A stretch of 64,000 nucleotides of DNA, from positions 1,736,001 through 1,800,000 of the forward strand of contig NZ_CP107845.1 in NCBI RefSeq assembly GCF_041431415.1, written 5' to 3'. The translations under genes and the position numbers were made by a program. Position 1 is the first letter of the stretch, and every line of letters starts with the position of its first letter. The stretch comes from Streptomyces sp. NBC_00513 (lineage in GTDB: Bacteria > Actinomycetota > Actinomycetes > Streptomycetales > Streptomycetaceae). A model generated the notes under the pieces. The model did no database searches. It was not told the origin of the DNA and saw only the letters and a list, made by a program, of their open reading frames with translations. Positions 1-6,599 of the stretch are shown piece by piece.

Positions 1-227
1 GCGAGCAGCCGTCCCGGCGCCGCCGGCAGCCACGACAGGTCGATCAGCGCGTCCGCCAGAGCGTCCCAGTTGCCGCCGAACCACTCGGGGACCCGCAGCG
101 TCTCGCCGAGGCGCCGCATCAGCTCGGCCTTGCTCCGCACCCCGTCCAGGTCCAGGTCCAGGGTCGTCCACCCCGCCTTCCTCGCGGCGGCGAGTGCCGG
201 GCCCAGCGGCTGCGCTTCGAGGGTCAT
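1..227 (-). CDS. Barstar-family ribonuclease inhibitor (C-terminal part outside window)
   Basis: Translation of the minus strand from the ATG at 227 gives 75 residues before the window ends. It carries the barstar signature: an N-terminal beta strand with the run TTLDLDLDGVRSKAEL, then a leucine-rich helix, then WFGGNWDALADAL, which matches the barstar F/YG-x-NWDAL-x-D-L helix that plugs the nuclease active site. Barstar proteins are cytoplasmic inhibitors of barnase/RNase Sa-type guanyl-specific nucleases. Its ATG overlaps the TGA of the upstream nuclease gene by 4 nt (ATGA, 224-227), so the pair is translationally coupled as a nuclease-inhibitor module. The C-terminal third is not visible. 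Confidence 0.9.
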   Translation of the reverse strand, partial: MTLEAQPLGPALAAARKAGWTTLDLDLDGVRSKAELMRRLGETLRVPEWFGGNWDALADALIDLSWLPAAPGRLL

Positions 228-685
228 CGGAGAACCGCCTTGAAGGTCTCGTAATGGTCGTCCGTGTAGAAGAACTCCCCGCCCTCGCCCGTCACGATCC
301 GCCGGGCCCCGCGGTCGCGCGCCCCCGGTGTCGTCACGGTGAACTCGTGGTAGTGACCGCGCTTCTGCCGGGGCAGTGCCTTCTCGAAGTTCCCGAAGAC
401 GGTCCCGTCCTGCCGGTACGGGTACGGCCCGCCCTTGTCGATCAGCGCCAGCACGTCACGCGCCTGCCGCGGCAGCGCGTCCGCGCGTACCGTGGCCATC
501 CCCTTCGCCCACTTCGGCACGGCGGCGTCGCCCCCGATGGGGGCGGAAGCCGAGCCGGAGGCAGGCGTGGCGGCGGTGGGCGCGGGATTCTTCGCGCCGC
601 AGCCCGCCGCACCGACCAGCGCGACACAGAGGAACAGCGCCCCCAGCACACGCAGCAACGATCGGGGCACGTTCCGAAAGATCAT
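224..685 (-). CDS. Secreted guanyl-specific ribonuclease, RNase Sa/barnase type (N1/T1 family)
   Basis: A 153-residue protein. Residues 1-29 form an export signal (hydrophobic run 11-27) ending at GAAGC, so it may be a lipoprotein acylated on Cys29, although the -3 residue is Ala rather than Leu and ordinary signal peptidase I cleavage is possible. Residues 30-55 are a Pro/Ala/Ser linker. Residues 56-153 align by eye with S. aureofaciens RNase Sa along their whole length. The catalytic triad is present as Glu114 (in HYHEFTV), Arg129 (in GARRIVTG) and His144 (in DDHYETF). The mature domain has no cysteine, so the Cys7-Cys96 disulfide of RNase Sa is absent. It would hydrolyse RNA 3' of guanosine outside the cell. 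The overlapping downstream barstar gene supports the assignment. Confidence 0.92.
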   Translation of the reverse strand: MIFRNVPRSLLRVLGALFLCVALVGAAGCGAKNPAPTAATPASGSASAPIGGDAAVPKWAKGMATVRADALPRQARDVLALIDKGGPYPYRQDGTVFGNFEKALPRQKRGHYHEFTVTTPGARDRGARRIVTGEGGEFFYTDDHYETFKAVLR

Positions 686-700
686 GCACCGATCGTGCCA

Positions 701-724
701 AATATCCGATTCGCTCGCGAATCG
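701..724 (-). promoter_or_regulatory. Candidate -10 and palindromic operator of the RNase-barstar pair
   Basis: Upstream of the nuclease start lies an 18-bp inverted repeat, CGATTCGC-GA-GCGAATCG on the minus strand (707-724). It is directly followed by GATATT (701-706), a candidate -10 hexamer that would place transcription start 8-10 nt before the ATG. The repeat would sit at about -16 to -34, a position where a repressor or activator dimer could act. The regulator is unknown. Confidence 0.35.
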
Positions 725-734
725 CCCGGTGGCC

Positions 735-956
735 TCAGAGCGCGGCCATCTTGGTGTAGGGACTCAGGATTCGTTTCTGGACCGACCCGAAGTCGACGAG
801 AACGGCGATCCCCTCCTCGATACCGACGACACGGCCGAGACCGTGTTCGTCGTGAGTAACCCGGTCGCCCACGTTGAAGTGCCGCAAGGGCGCTTCCACA
901 GGGGCCTTGAACGGGCTGGACGGCAAATGGCGGCGAGGTACTGCTGACTTTGTCAT
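735..956 (-). CDS. Small Tudor/KOW-like protein resembling the C-terminal domain of UvrD/PcrA
   Basis: A 73-residue protein starting at the ATG at 956. After a 28-residue basic, proline-containing leader, residues 29-66 read VGDRVTHDEHGLGRVVGIEE and continue into VLVDFGS and KRILSPYTKM. This pattern (GDxVxHxxxGxGxVVxxEG then VxVDFG and KRL) is that of the Tudor-like C-terminal domain of PcrA/UvrD helicases and the related CarD N-terminal RNA polymerase-binding domain. In those families the fold contacts RNA polymerase. Here it stands alone with no helicase attached. A role in binding RNA polymerase is inference from fold only; it could equally be a generic nucleic-acid or protein-binding barrel. 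It appears monocistronic, between the RNase and the SorC regulator. Confidence 0.75.
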   Translation of the reverse strand: MTKSAVPRRHLPSSPFKAPVEAPLRHFNVGDRVTHDEHGLGRVVGIEEGIAVLVDFGSVQKRILSPYTKMAAL

Positions 957-1051
957 TGAACCCAGTATGCGCCCCACAGGCCGCCTCACGGTCCGCCGTT
1001 CGGATCTCAATTCCGGCACCATCCGCACCACCGACCCCCGACGGGGCCCGG

Positions 1052-2074
1052 TCAGTCGTCCGGGTCGGCCCGCTCCAGCGCCGGCCGCAGCCCCGGCGCG
1101 GATTCGGTGAGCAGGTAGTCGGCCACCGCCGTGTCCGTGACGAGGCTGGTCACCAGGCCCGACCGGAGCACGGCCCCGATCGCGGAGGCCTTGCGCAGCC
1201 CGCCCGCGATGGCCACGACCTCGGGGATCCGGCGCAGTCGATCCGCCTCGACGGTGATGCACCGTTCGCCCAGGTCCCGTCCGACCCGACGACCCTCGGC
1301 GTCGAACAGATGCGCGGACATCTCGGCGGCGACGCCCAAGGAGGCGTAGTGCTCCCGTTCCTCGTCCGTCAGCATGTCGTGGACCGTGGAGATGCCCGTC
1401 TCCCAGGAACCGATGGAGACGGCCGCGACGGTCACCTTGTCGAAGTACTCGAAGGCGCGCGCGATGCCCGTCTGACCGCGCAGCGCGGCGGCCGTCGCCG
1501 GGTCGGGCAGCAGCATGGGGGCGTAGATGGGGTGCGCGTCGCCGCCGGAGACCTGCGCGGCCCTGCGTACGGCCTCCACGGAGCCGCGCTCGGCGGTCCC
1601 CGCGTCGTACACGCCGGTCAGCTGGACCACCGTGCAGGGAGGCAGGCGGTGCAGGGAGGCGGCCATGTGAATGGTCGACCTGCCCCACGCCAGACCCAGT
1701 ACGTCGCCCTCGTTGACGAGCTCGCCGAGGAGGTCGGCCGCGACCGCGCCGAGGTTCTCCGGGTCGGGAGCGTCCTCGGTCGCGTCGGCCGGCGACTCCA
1801 CGACGACCGCGTGGCGCAACCCGTACCGGGCCCGGAGCGCGTCCGACCGCTCCGCGTCCAGCTCGGCCGGGACCCGGATCTCGATGCGCACGAGATCGCG
1901 TTCCAGCGCCGTCTCCAGGACCCGGGCCACCTTGAAGCGGCTCACGCCGAACTCCTCGGCGATCTGGATCTTGGACTTTCCCTCCAGGTAGAAGCGGCGC
2001 GCCATGGCCGCCGCCTGCACCAGCTCCGCGGGTCCCATCCGCAGGGCTGACCGTCCCGCCGACATTGCAGACAC
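1052..2074 (-). CDS. SorC/DeoR-family sugar-binding transcriptional regulator
   Basis: Encodes 340 residues from the GTG at 2074. A helix-turn-helix occupies residues 33-55 (KSKIQIAEEFGVSRFKVARV), typical of SorC N-termini, and residues 60-335 form the SorC effector domain, a Rossmann-like sugar-phosphate isomerase-derived fold with signature runs VLGLAWGRSTIHMAA and LRRIPEVVAIAGGLRKASAI. SorC regulators bind phosphorylated sugars and control carbohydrate operons. The start was chosen because GAGGAG (2081-2086 on the minus strand) is 6 nt from this GTG; a longer reading from GTG 2101 has no good ribosome-binding site and would begin inside a tandem repeat. Its neighbour rpe makes a sugar-phosphate or pentose signal plausible but unproven. 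Confidence 0.88.
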   Translation of the reverse strand: MSAMSAGRSALRMGPAELVQAAAMARRFYLEGKSKIQIAEEFGVSRFKVARVLETALERDLVRIEIRVPAELDAERSDALRARYGLRHAVVVESPADATEDAPDPENLGAVAADLLGELVNEGDVLGLAWGRSTIHMAASLHRLPPCTVVQLTGVYDAGTAERGSVEAVRRAAQVSGGDAHPIYAPMLLPDPATAAALRGQTGIARAFEYFDKVTVAAVSIGSWETGISTVHDMLTDEEREHYASLGVAAEMSAHLFDAEGRRVGRDLGERCITVEADRLRRIPEVVAIAGGLRKASAIGAVLRSGLVTSLVTDTAVADYLLTESAPGLRPALERADPDD

Positions 2075-2094
2075 CGCGTTCTCCTCACTGCTGC

Positions 2095-2201
2095 TGTTCA
2101 CACTCTCGTGTTCACACTCTCGACTCGCCGTTCATCCTGTCAGATCCGACGGCCGTTGATCAGCCTGGACAGCCCCCGTTCACCAAGCTGTTCACCAAGC
2201 C
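2095..2201. repeat. Clustered TGTTCA repeats upstream of the SorC regulator
   Basis: Two perfect 14-bp tandem copies of TGTTCACACTCTCG lie at 2095-2122, and two near-identical 12-bp copies of GTTCACCAAGC(T/C) at 2178-2201, with another CGTTCA at 2129. In total five (T/C)GTTCA half-sites occur in about 110 bp between rpe and the regulator gene. Such clustering is what a multi-site operator of an oligomeric SorC-type repressor would look like, so autoregulation is a reasonable guess. No promoter hexamers stand out. Confidence 0.5.
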
Positions 2202-2206
2202 TTGTC

Positions 2207-2893
2207 TCAGTGGTCGCAACCCCAGGGCGCGGCGGCGATGGCCGCACTCGCCTGCTCACGCAGCGTCCGCACGGCGGCGGCCGGGTCGACCGCGCCGTAG
2301 ACCGCGCTCCCGGCGACGAACACGTCCGCGCCCGCCTCGGCGACCCGCTCGATCGTCGAGGCCGACACCCCGCCGTCGACCTGGAGCCAGAGCTCCAGCC
2401 CGTGCTTGGCGATCAGCTCCCGGGTACGCCGGATCTTGGGCAGCATGATGTCGAGGAAGGCCTGTCCGCCGAAGCCGGGCTCCACCGTCATGATCAGCAC
2501 CATGTCCAGCTCGGGGAGCAGGTCCTCGTACTGTTCGATCGGCGTGGCCGGCTTGAGCGCCATCGACGCCCGCGCCCCCTTGGCCCGGATCTCCCGCGCG
2601 AGGCGCACCGGCGCGGCGGCGGCCTCGGCGTGGAAGGTGACCGATCCCGCGCCGGCCTCCACGTACTGCGGCGCCCAGCGGTCGGGGTCCTCGATCATGA
2701 GGTGCAGGTCGAGCGGGATGTCCGAGGCCCGGCTCAGGGACTCCACGATCGGCATGCCGAGGGTGAGGTTCGGGACGAAATGGTTGTCCATGACGTCGAC
2801 GTGCAGCCAGTCGGCGCCCTCGACGGCCCTGGCCTCTTCGGCGAGCCGGGAGAAGTCGGCGGACAGGATGCTGGGATTGATCTGAACGGCCAT
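2207..2893 (-). CDS. rpe: Ribulose-phosphate 3-epimerase
   Basis: A 228-residue TIM-barrel enzyme that interconverts ribulose 5-phosphate and xylulose 5-phosphate in the pentose phosphate pathway. The start ([14 protein letters not shown]) and length fit the family. The two metal/acid-base regions are visible: [12 protein letters not shown] (residues 31-42, with catalytic Asp33 and the zinc-binding histidine region) and LQVDGGVS near residue 175 with the second catalytic Asp; the phosphate loop is AGSAVYGA near residues 200-207. The intermediate MIEDP and TVEPGFGGQ motifs are also canonical. It is followed at some distance by the SorC regulator and preceded by rsmB, with 210 bp between. Confidence 0.97.
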   Translation of the reverse strand: MAVQINPSILSADFSRLAEEARAVEGADWLHVDVMDNHFVPNLTLGMPIVESLSRASDIPLDLHLMIEDPDRWAPQYVEAGAGSVTFHAEAAAAPVRLAREIRAKGARASMALKPATPIEQYEDLLPELDMVLIMTVEPGFGGQAFLDIMLPKIRRTRELIAKHGLELWLQVDGGVSASTIERVAEAGADVFVAGSAVYGAVDPAAAVRTLREQASAAIAAAPWGCDH

Positions 2894-3067
2894 GCCCCAA
2901 GGTTGCCATGCCCCCGCCCGGTTCCGGCCATGACCCCGGAAGTCTCCGTACGGTGCGGGACGCGCGGATGATCATGGGCCTCGCCCCACTCGCCCCTCGT
3001 CACCACCCCCGGCACGACCGCTCCGCGCGCACCGCCGCCGCAGAGGGATCCCGCCACCGCCCCACCG

Positions 3068-3094
3068 CGCCGCCCCACTCGGCCGGGGGCGGCG
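3068..3094 (-). terminator. GC-rich hairpin after rsmB
   Basis: A 9-bp stem CGCCGCCCC/GGGGCGGCG around a 9-nt loop lies just beyond the rsmB stop at 3104. It has no U-tract, as is usual for Streptomyces terminators. The rest of the 2894-3103 interval shows no gene. Confidence 0.4.
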
Positions 3095-3103
3095 GGCCGG
3101 CCC

Positions 3104-4600
3104 TCAGGCCGTGCGGCGCAGCAGCGCCAGGTACATGGCGTCCGTACCGTGCAGATGCGGCCAGAGCTGGACGTCGGGGCCGTCCCCCAGGGCCGGAACG
3201 CCGCCCATGTAGGGCCTGGCGTCGATGAGTTCGGCGGAGACGGGCGACGCGCCGGCGCCGCGCCCCTTCAGGACGTCGTCCACCACCACCCGGGTCTCCG
3301 CCAGGTGCGGGGAGCAGGTCGCGTAGCCGACGATGCCGCCGACGCGGACCGCCGAGAGCGCCTCCCGGAGCAGACCGCGCTGGAGCGGCGCGAAGCCGTC
3401 CAGGTCCTCGGGGCGTCGCCGCCAGCGGGCCTCGGGGCGTCGCCGCAGGGCGCCCAGGCCGGAGCAGGGCACGTCCATCAGGACCCGGTCGAAGGAGCCC
3501 GGCAGCCACGGCGGGCGGGTGCCGTCGGCGGCGATGACCTGGTACGGACCGGGGTTGCCGGCCAGCGCGTTCTCCACCAGGCGTGCCCGGTGCGGCTGCT
3601 TCTCGGAGGCCAGCAGGAACGCGCCCCGCCGTGCGGCGAGCGCCGCCAGCAGGGCCGCCTTGCCGCCGGGGCCGGCGCAGCCGTCCAGCCACCGGGCGTC
3701 GCGGCCCTCGATCGGAGCCGCCGCCAGGGCCATCGCCACCAGCTGGCTGCCCTCGTCCTGCACGCCGGCCCGCCCGTCGCGCACCGCCTCCAGCGCGCCC
3801 GGCTCGCCGCCCTCGGCCATCCGCACGGCGTACGGCGACCAGCGCCCGGGCAGCGCCGAGTCCTCGCCCACCGCTTCCAACAGCTCCTCGGTGGTGGACC
3901 TCCCGGGCCGCGCCACCAGGGTGACCTCGGGCCGCTCGTTGTCGGCCTCCAGGAGGTCCTCGATGCCCGCGCGGCCCCCACCGAGGGCGTCCCACAGCGC
4001 GCTGACGACCCAGCGCGGGTGCGAGTGGTACACCGCCAGGTGCTGTTCCGCGTCGTCCTCGTAGGGCGGGGCGACCTTCTCCAGCCAGCCGTCCAGGTCG
4101 TGCGCGGCGATCTTGCGCAGGACGGCGTTCACGAACTTGGCGCGTCCGTCGCCGAGCACCACCCGCGCCAGTTCCACGCTCGCGGAGACCGCCGCGTGCG
4201 TCGGGATCCGGGTCCCCAGCAGTTGGTGGGCGCCGAGCGAGAGCACGTCCAGCACCGGCGGGTCCACCTCCCGCAGCGGTCGGTCGATGCAGGCCTTGAT
4301 GACCGCGTCGTACGTCCCCTGGCGGCGCAGCGTCCCGTACACCAGCTCGGTGGCCAGCGCCGCGTCGCGCGCCTGGAAGTTCTCGTCCTGGCGGGCCTTG
4401 CGCAGCAGCGGCGGGAGCACGAGGTTGGCGTACGCGTCCCGCTCCCCCACCGCCCGCAGCGCCTCGAAGGCCAGCATCCGCACGGGGTCCTTCTGCGGAC
4501 GCCGGTACGGCTTGCCCGGCTTGCCGCCCTGGGCCCCGGACGGCTTGCCTCCCCCGGTGGCGGCGGGTCGACGACGAGGCTGGCGAGGCTGTTCGCTCAC
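3104..4600 (-). CDS. rsmB: 16S rRNA (cytosine-967-C5)-methyltransferase RsmB
   Basis: A 498-residue protein. Residues 1-36 are a basic, glycine/proline-rich extension, residues 38-170 a NusB-like RNA-binding domain, and residues 200-497 a SAM-dependent m5C methyltransferase. Visible motifs: LDGCAGPGGK (305-314, SAM binding), DVPCSGLG with Cys379 (motif IV) and YATCSP with Cys429 (motif VI); the two cysteines are the release and nucleophilic residues of RNA m5C methyltransferases. The enzyme modifies C967 of 16S rRNA. It lies 61 bp downstream of fmt and is probably cotranscribed with it, a common fmt-rsmB-rpe arrangement. Confidence 0.96.
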   Translation of the reverse strand: MSEQPRQPRRRPAATGGGKPSGAQGGKPGKPYRRPQKDPVRMLAFEALRAVGERDAYANLVLPPLLRKARQDENFQARDAALATELVYGTLRRQGTYDAVIKACIDRPLREVDPPVLDVLSLGAHQLLGTRIPTHAAVSASVELARVVLGDGRAKFVNAVLRKIAAHDLDGWLEKVAPPYEDDAEQHLAVYHSHPRWVVSALWDALGGGRAGIEDLLEADNERPEVTLVARPGRSTTEELLEAVGEDSALPGRWSPYAVRMAEGGEPGALEAVRDGRAGVQDEGSQLVAMALAAAPIEGRDARWLDGCAGPGGKAALLAALAARRGAFLLASEKQPHRARLVENALAGNPGPYQVIAADGTRPPWLPGSFDRVLMDVPCSGLGALRRRPEARWRRRPEDLDGFAPLQRGLLREALSAVRVGGIVGYATCSPHLAETRVVVDDVLKGRGAGASPVSAELIDARPYMGGVPALGDGPDVQLWPHLHGTDAMYLALLRRTA

Positions 4601-4661
4601 GTGAAAGGTGCTCCGGATGTACGAGGTGCTACGGGTCTGCGGGGGTGGGGGACGACGGAGA

Positions 4662-5606
4662 TCAGCCTACGTCGACTCCACCGAGGCGCTCGCCGGGCGC
4701 GATCCGCACCCCGCGCGCCCAGTCGGCGCCCTTCATCGGCTTCTTGCCCTGCGGCTGCACCCAGAGCAGCTCCACGGCGTGCGAACCGGTGCCGACGTAC
4801 ACGTTGTTCTTGGCCGGGGCGAGCACCCCGGGCTCCAGGTCCGTGCGGTCGGGCACCAGGCCGACCGAGATCAGCTTGAGTCGCTCGCCGCGGAAGACGG
4901 TCCACGCCCCGGGGGCGGGCGTGCAGCCGCGCACCACCCGGTCGGCGCGGAGCGCCGGGGCCTTCCAGTCGATCCGGGCGTCCTCCACCGTGATCTTGGG
5001 CGCGTGCGAGATCCCGTCGGCCGGCTGCTCGACGGCGCGCAGCGTCCCGTCCTCGATCCCGTCCATGGTGGCCGCCAGCAGACCGGCTCCGGCGAAGGCG
5101 AGTCGGGTCAGCAGGTCGCCGCTGGTGTCGGTCGGCCGGACCTCCTCGGTGAGGATCCCGTAGACCGGGCCGGAGTCGAGACCTTCCTCGATCTGGAAGG
5201 TGGACGCGCCGGTGACCTGGTCCCCCGCCATGATCGACTGCTGTACGGGGGCCGCGCCGCGCCAGGCGGGAAGCAGCGAGAAGTGCAGGTTGACCCACCC
5301 GCGCCGGGGGATCTCCAGCGCGCTCTTGGGCAACAGCGCCCCGTAGGCGACGACCGGGCAGCAGTCGGGGTCGATCTCGCGCAACCGGGCCTGGAACTCG
5401 GGGTCGCGGGGCCGGGTGGGCTTGAGGACCTCGATACCCGCCTCCTCGGCGCGCTCGGCGACGGGGCTCGCGACGAGGCGTCGGCCACGACCCGCCGGCG
5501 CGTCGGGCCGGGTGACGACGGCGGCGACCTCGTGCCGCCCGGAGGCGATCAGGGCGTCCAGGGCGGGCACGGCGACCTCGGGGGTGCCTGCGAAGACGAG
5601 CTTCAC
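4662..5606 (-). CDS. fmt: Methionyl-tRNA formyltransferase
   Basis: A 314-residue protein that formylates initiator methionyl-tRNA using 10-formyltetrahydrofolate. The N-terminal Rossmann domain begins [16 protein letters not shown]. Catalytic residues Asn106, His108 and Asp144 fall at exactly the numbers of the E. coli enzyme, within [16 protein letters not shown] (SLLP loop at 110-113) and [10 protein letters not shown]. The C-terminal OB-fold tRNA-binding domain spans about 205-314. It is the first gene of the fmt-rsmB unit and diverges from the plus-strand HTH gene at 5858. Confidence 0.97.
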   Translation of the reverse strand: MKLVFAGTPEVAVPALDALIASGRHEVAAVVTRPDAPAGRGRRLVASPVAERAEEAGIEVLKPTRPRDPEFQARLREIDPDCCPVVAYGALLPKSALEIPRRGWVNLHFSLLPAWRGAAPVQQSIMAGDQVTGASTFQIEEGLDSGPVYGILTEEVRPTDTSGDLLTRLAFAGAGLLAATMDGIEDGTLRAVEQPADGISHAPKITVEDARIDWKAPALRADRVVRGCTPAPGAWTVFRGERLKLISVGLVPDRTDLEPGVLAPAKNNVYVGTGSHAVELLWVQPQGKKPMKGADWARGVRIAPGERLGGVDVG

Positions 5607-5645
5607 CGGTTACTACCTCGCTATCTCGGCTGTCAGCAGCACACC

Positions 5646-5676
5646 AGTCTATGGGCGTGCGCGCGAGGCGGCTCAC
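5646..5676 (-). promoter_or_regulatory. Candidate fmt promoter
   Basis: On the minus strand TAGACT (5646-5651) is a good -10 hexamer about 40 nt upstream of the fmt ATG. The best -35 partner is the weak GTGAGC (5671-5676) at a 19-nt spacing, so the call rests mainly on the -10. Confidence 0.3.
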
Positions 5677-5768
5677 CTGTGGTCCTGAGGGGGCGTACGC
5701 ACACGCGCGCGCCCCTCGCATATGCCGACACGCCCCCACAGCGTGACCTGCGCACCGGCTGGAGCGTT

Positions 5769-5786
5769 GGTCAAGAGAGATTGACC
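5769..5786 (+). promoter_or_regulatory. Perfect inverted repeat upstream of the HTH gene
   Basis: GGTCAA-GAGAGA-TTGACC is a perfect 6-bp inverted repeat with a 6-nt spacer in the 250-bp divergent region between fmt and the HTH gene. Its right arm TTGACC could double as a -35 hexamer for the plus-strand gene, which would make it an operator overlapping a promoter. No convincing -10 follows. Confidence 0.35.
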
Positions 5787-5857
5787 GAAACGGGCCGCGC
5801 ATCACACCGGTGTCTGCGGCCTCTCCGCTCTTCAGCACCGGTTCGAGAGGCTACTTC

Positions 5858-6403
5858 ATGGCCGACCACGCCACCCACGACGCCCAAGCACGGGCCAGCC
5901 TGCACCTGTTGGTGCGGGACATCGAGCGGGTTCGCCGGCAGGTGGATGCCCTGCGTACGCTCACCGCCCAGCTCGGCAACGTGTACCGCCCGCGCCGCTC
6001 AGGGCCCTCCACGGGCTTCGTCGTCTACGGAAGGGCGCCCGCGCCCACCGTCCGCCTCGCGCAGGAACTGCGGGACAGCGTCGAGACGCTGGTCACCGCC
6101 GCGGTGGACTTCGACCGCTCGCTCGGTTTCTCGTGGGACGCGGTCGGCTCGGCTCTCGGCGTCACCAAGCAGGCCGTGCACCGGCGTTACGGGGCCCGGC
6201 GGGCGCAGCCCGTCGAGTCGACCGAGCCGCCGGCCGAGGCGACCACCACCACCCGCACCCTGGGGCCGCTCCCCACGATCCCGGCGGCCCGCTCGGTACC
6301 GCCGCAGCCCGTGCGCGAGGAGTCGCAGGCGGGATCCCAGGCCGGAGCCACGGCGGGGGCGGTCCCCCGCTCGCCGGCGTTCCCGGGACCGCGGAACGGC
6401 TGA
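5858..6403 (+). CDS. Conserved HTH-domain protein of unknown function
   Basis: Encodes 181 residues from the ATG at 5858. An N-terminal region (1-75) is helical with heptad-like leucines ([18 protein letters not shown]), and residues 95-112 form a helix-turn-helix-like segment ([20 protein letters not shown]) such as is seen in DNA-binding regulators. The last 65 residues are a low-complexity Ala/Pro/Thr/Gln tail. I recognise it as a conserved Streptomyces protein found between fmt and priA but know no function. It is one of few plus-strand genes here and is divergent from fmt, convergent with priA. Confidence 0.8.
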   Translation: MADHATHDAQARASLHLLVRDIERVRRQVDALRTLTAQLGNVYRPRRSGPSTGFVVYGRAPAPTVRLAQELRDSVETLVTAAVDFDRSLGFSWDAVGSALGVTKQAVHRRYGARRAQPVESTEPPAEATTTTRTLGPLPTIPAARSVPPQPVREESQAGSQAGATAGAVPRSPAFPGPRNG

Positions 6404-6472
6404 TCGGCCCCCGCCGCCGGGACGCCGACCCCCGACGGCCGGGCCGATCCGTTGACGCGGTACAGCGGTTCC

Positions 6473-6515
6473 CGCCCCCGGCGGGGCGATCCGAACGGTC
6501 GCCCCGCCGGGGGCG
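6473..6515. terminator. Bidirectional terminator between the HTH gene and priA
   Basis: A perfect 17-bp stem (arms 6473-6489 and 6499-6515, beginning CGCCCCCGGCGGGG) with a 9-nt loop sits between the convergent stops at 6403 and 6600. Confidence 0.75.
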
Positions 6516-6599
6516 TTCGGCGTCCCGGCCGCCCGACGCCCCCGACCACTCGACGCCCCGGCTCCCCGGTGAGAGGGACCCGCCGGCCCGGGGCGGGCG

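Noticed and set aside
2075..2101. Longer SorC regulator from GTG 2101
   Set aside because: No ribosome-binding site and the start is within a tandem repeat; GTG 2074 has GAGGAG at 6 nt.
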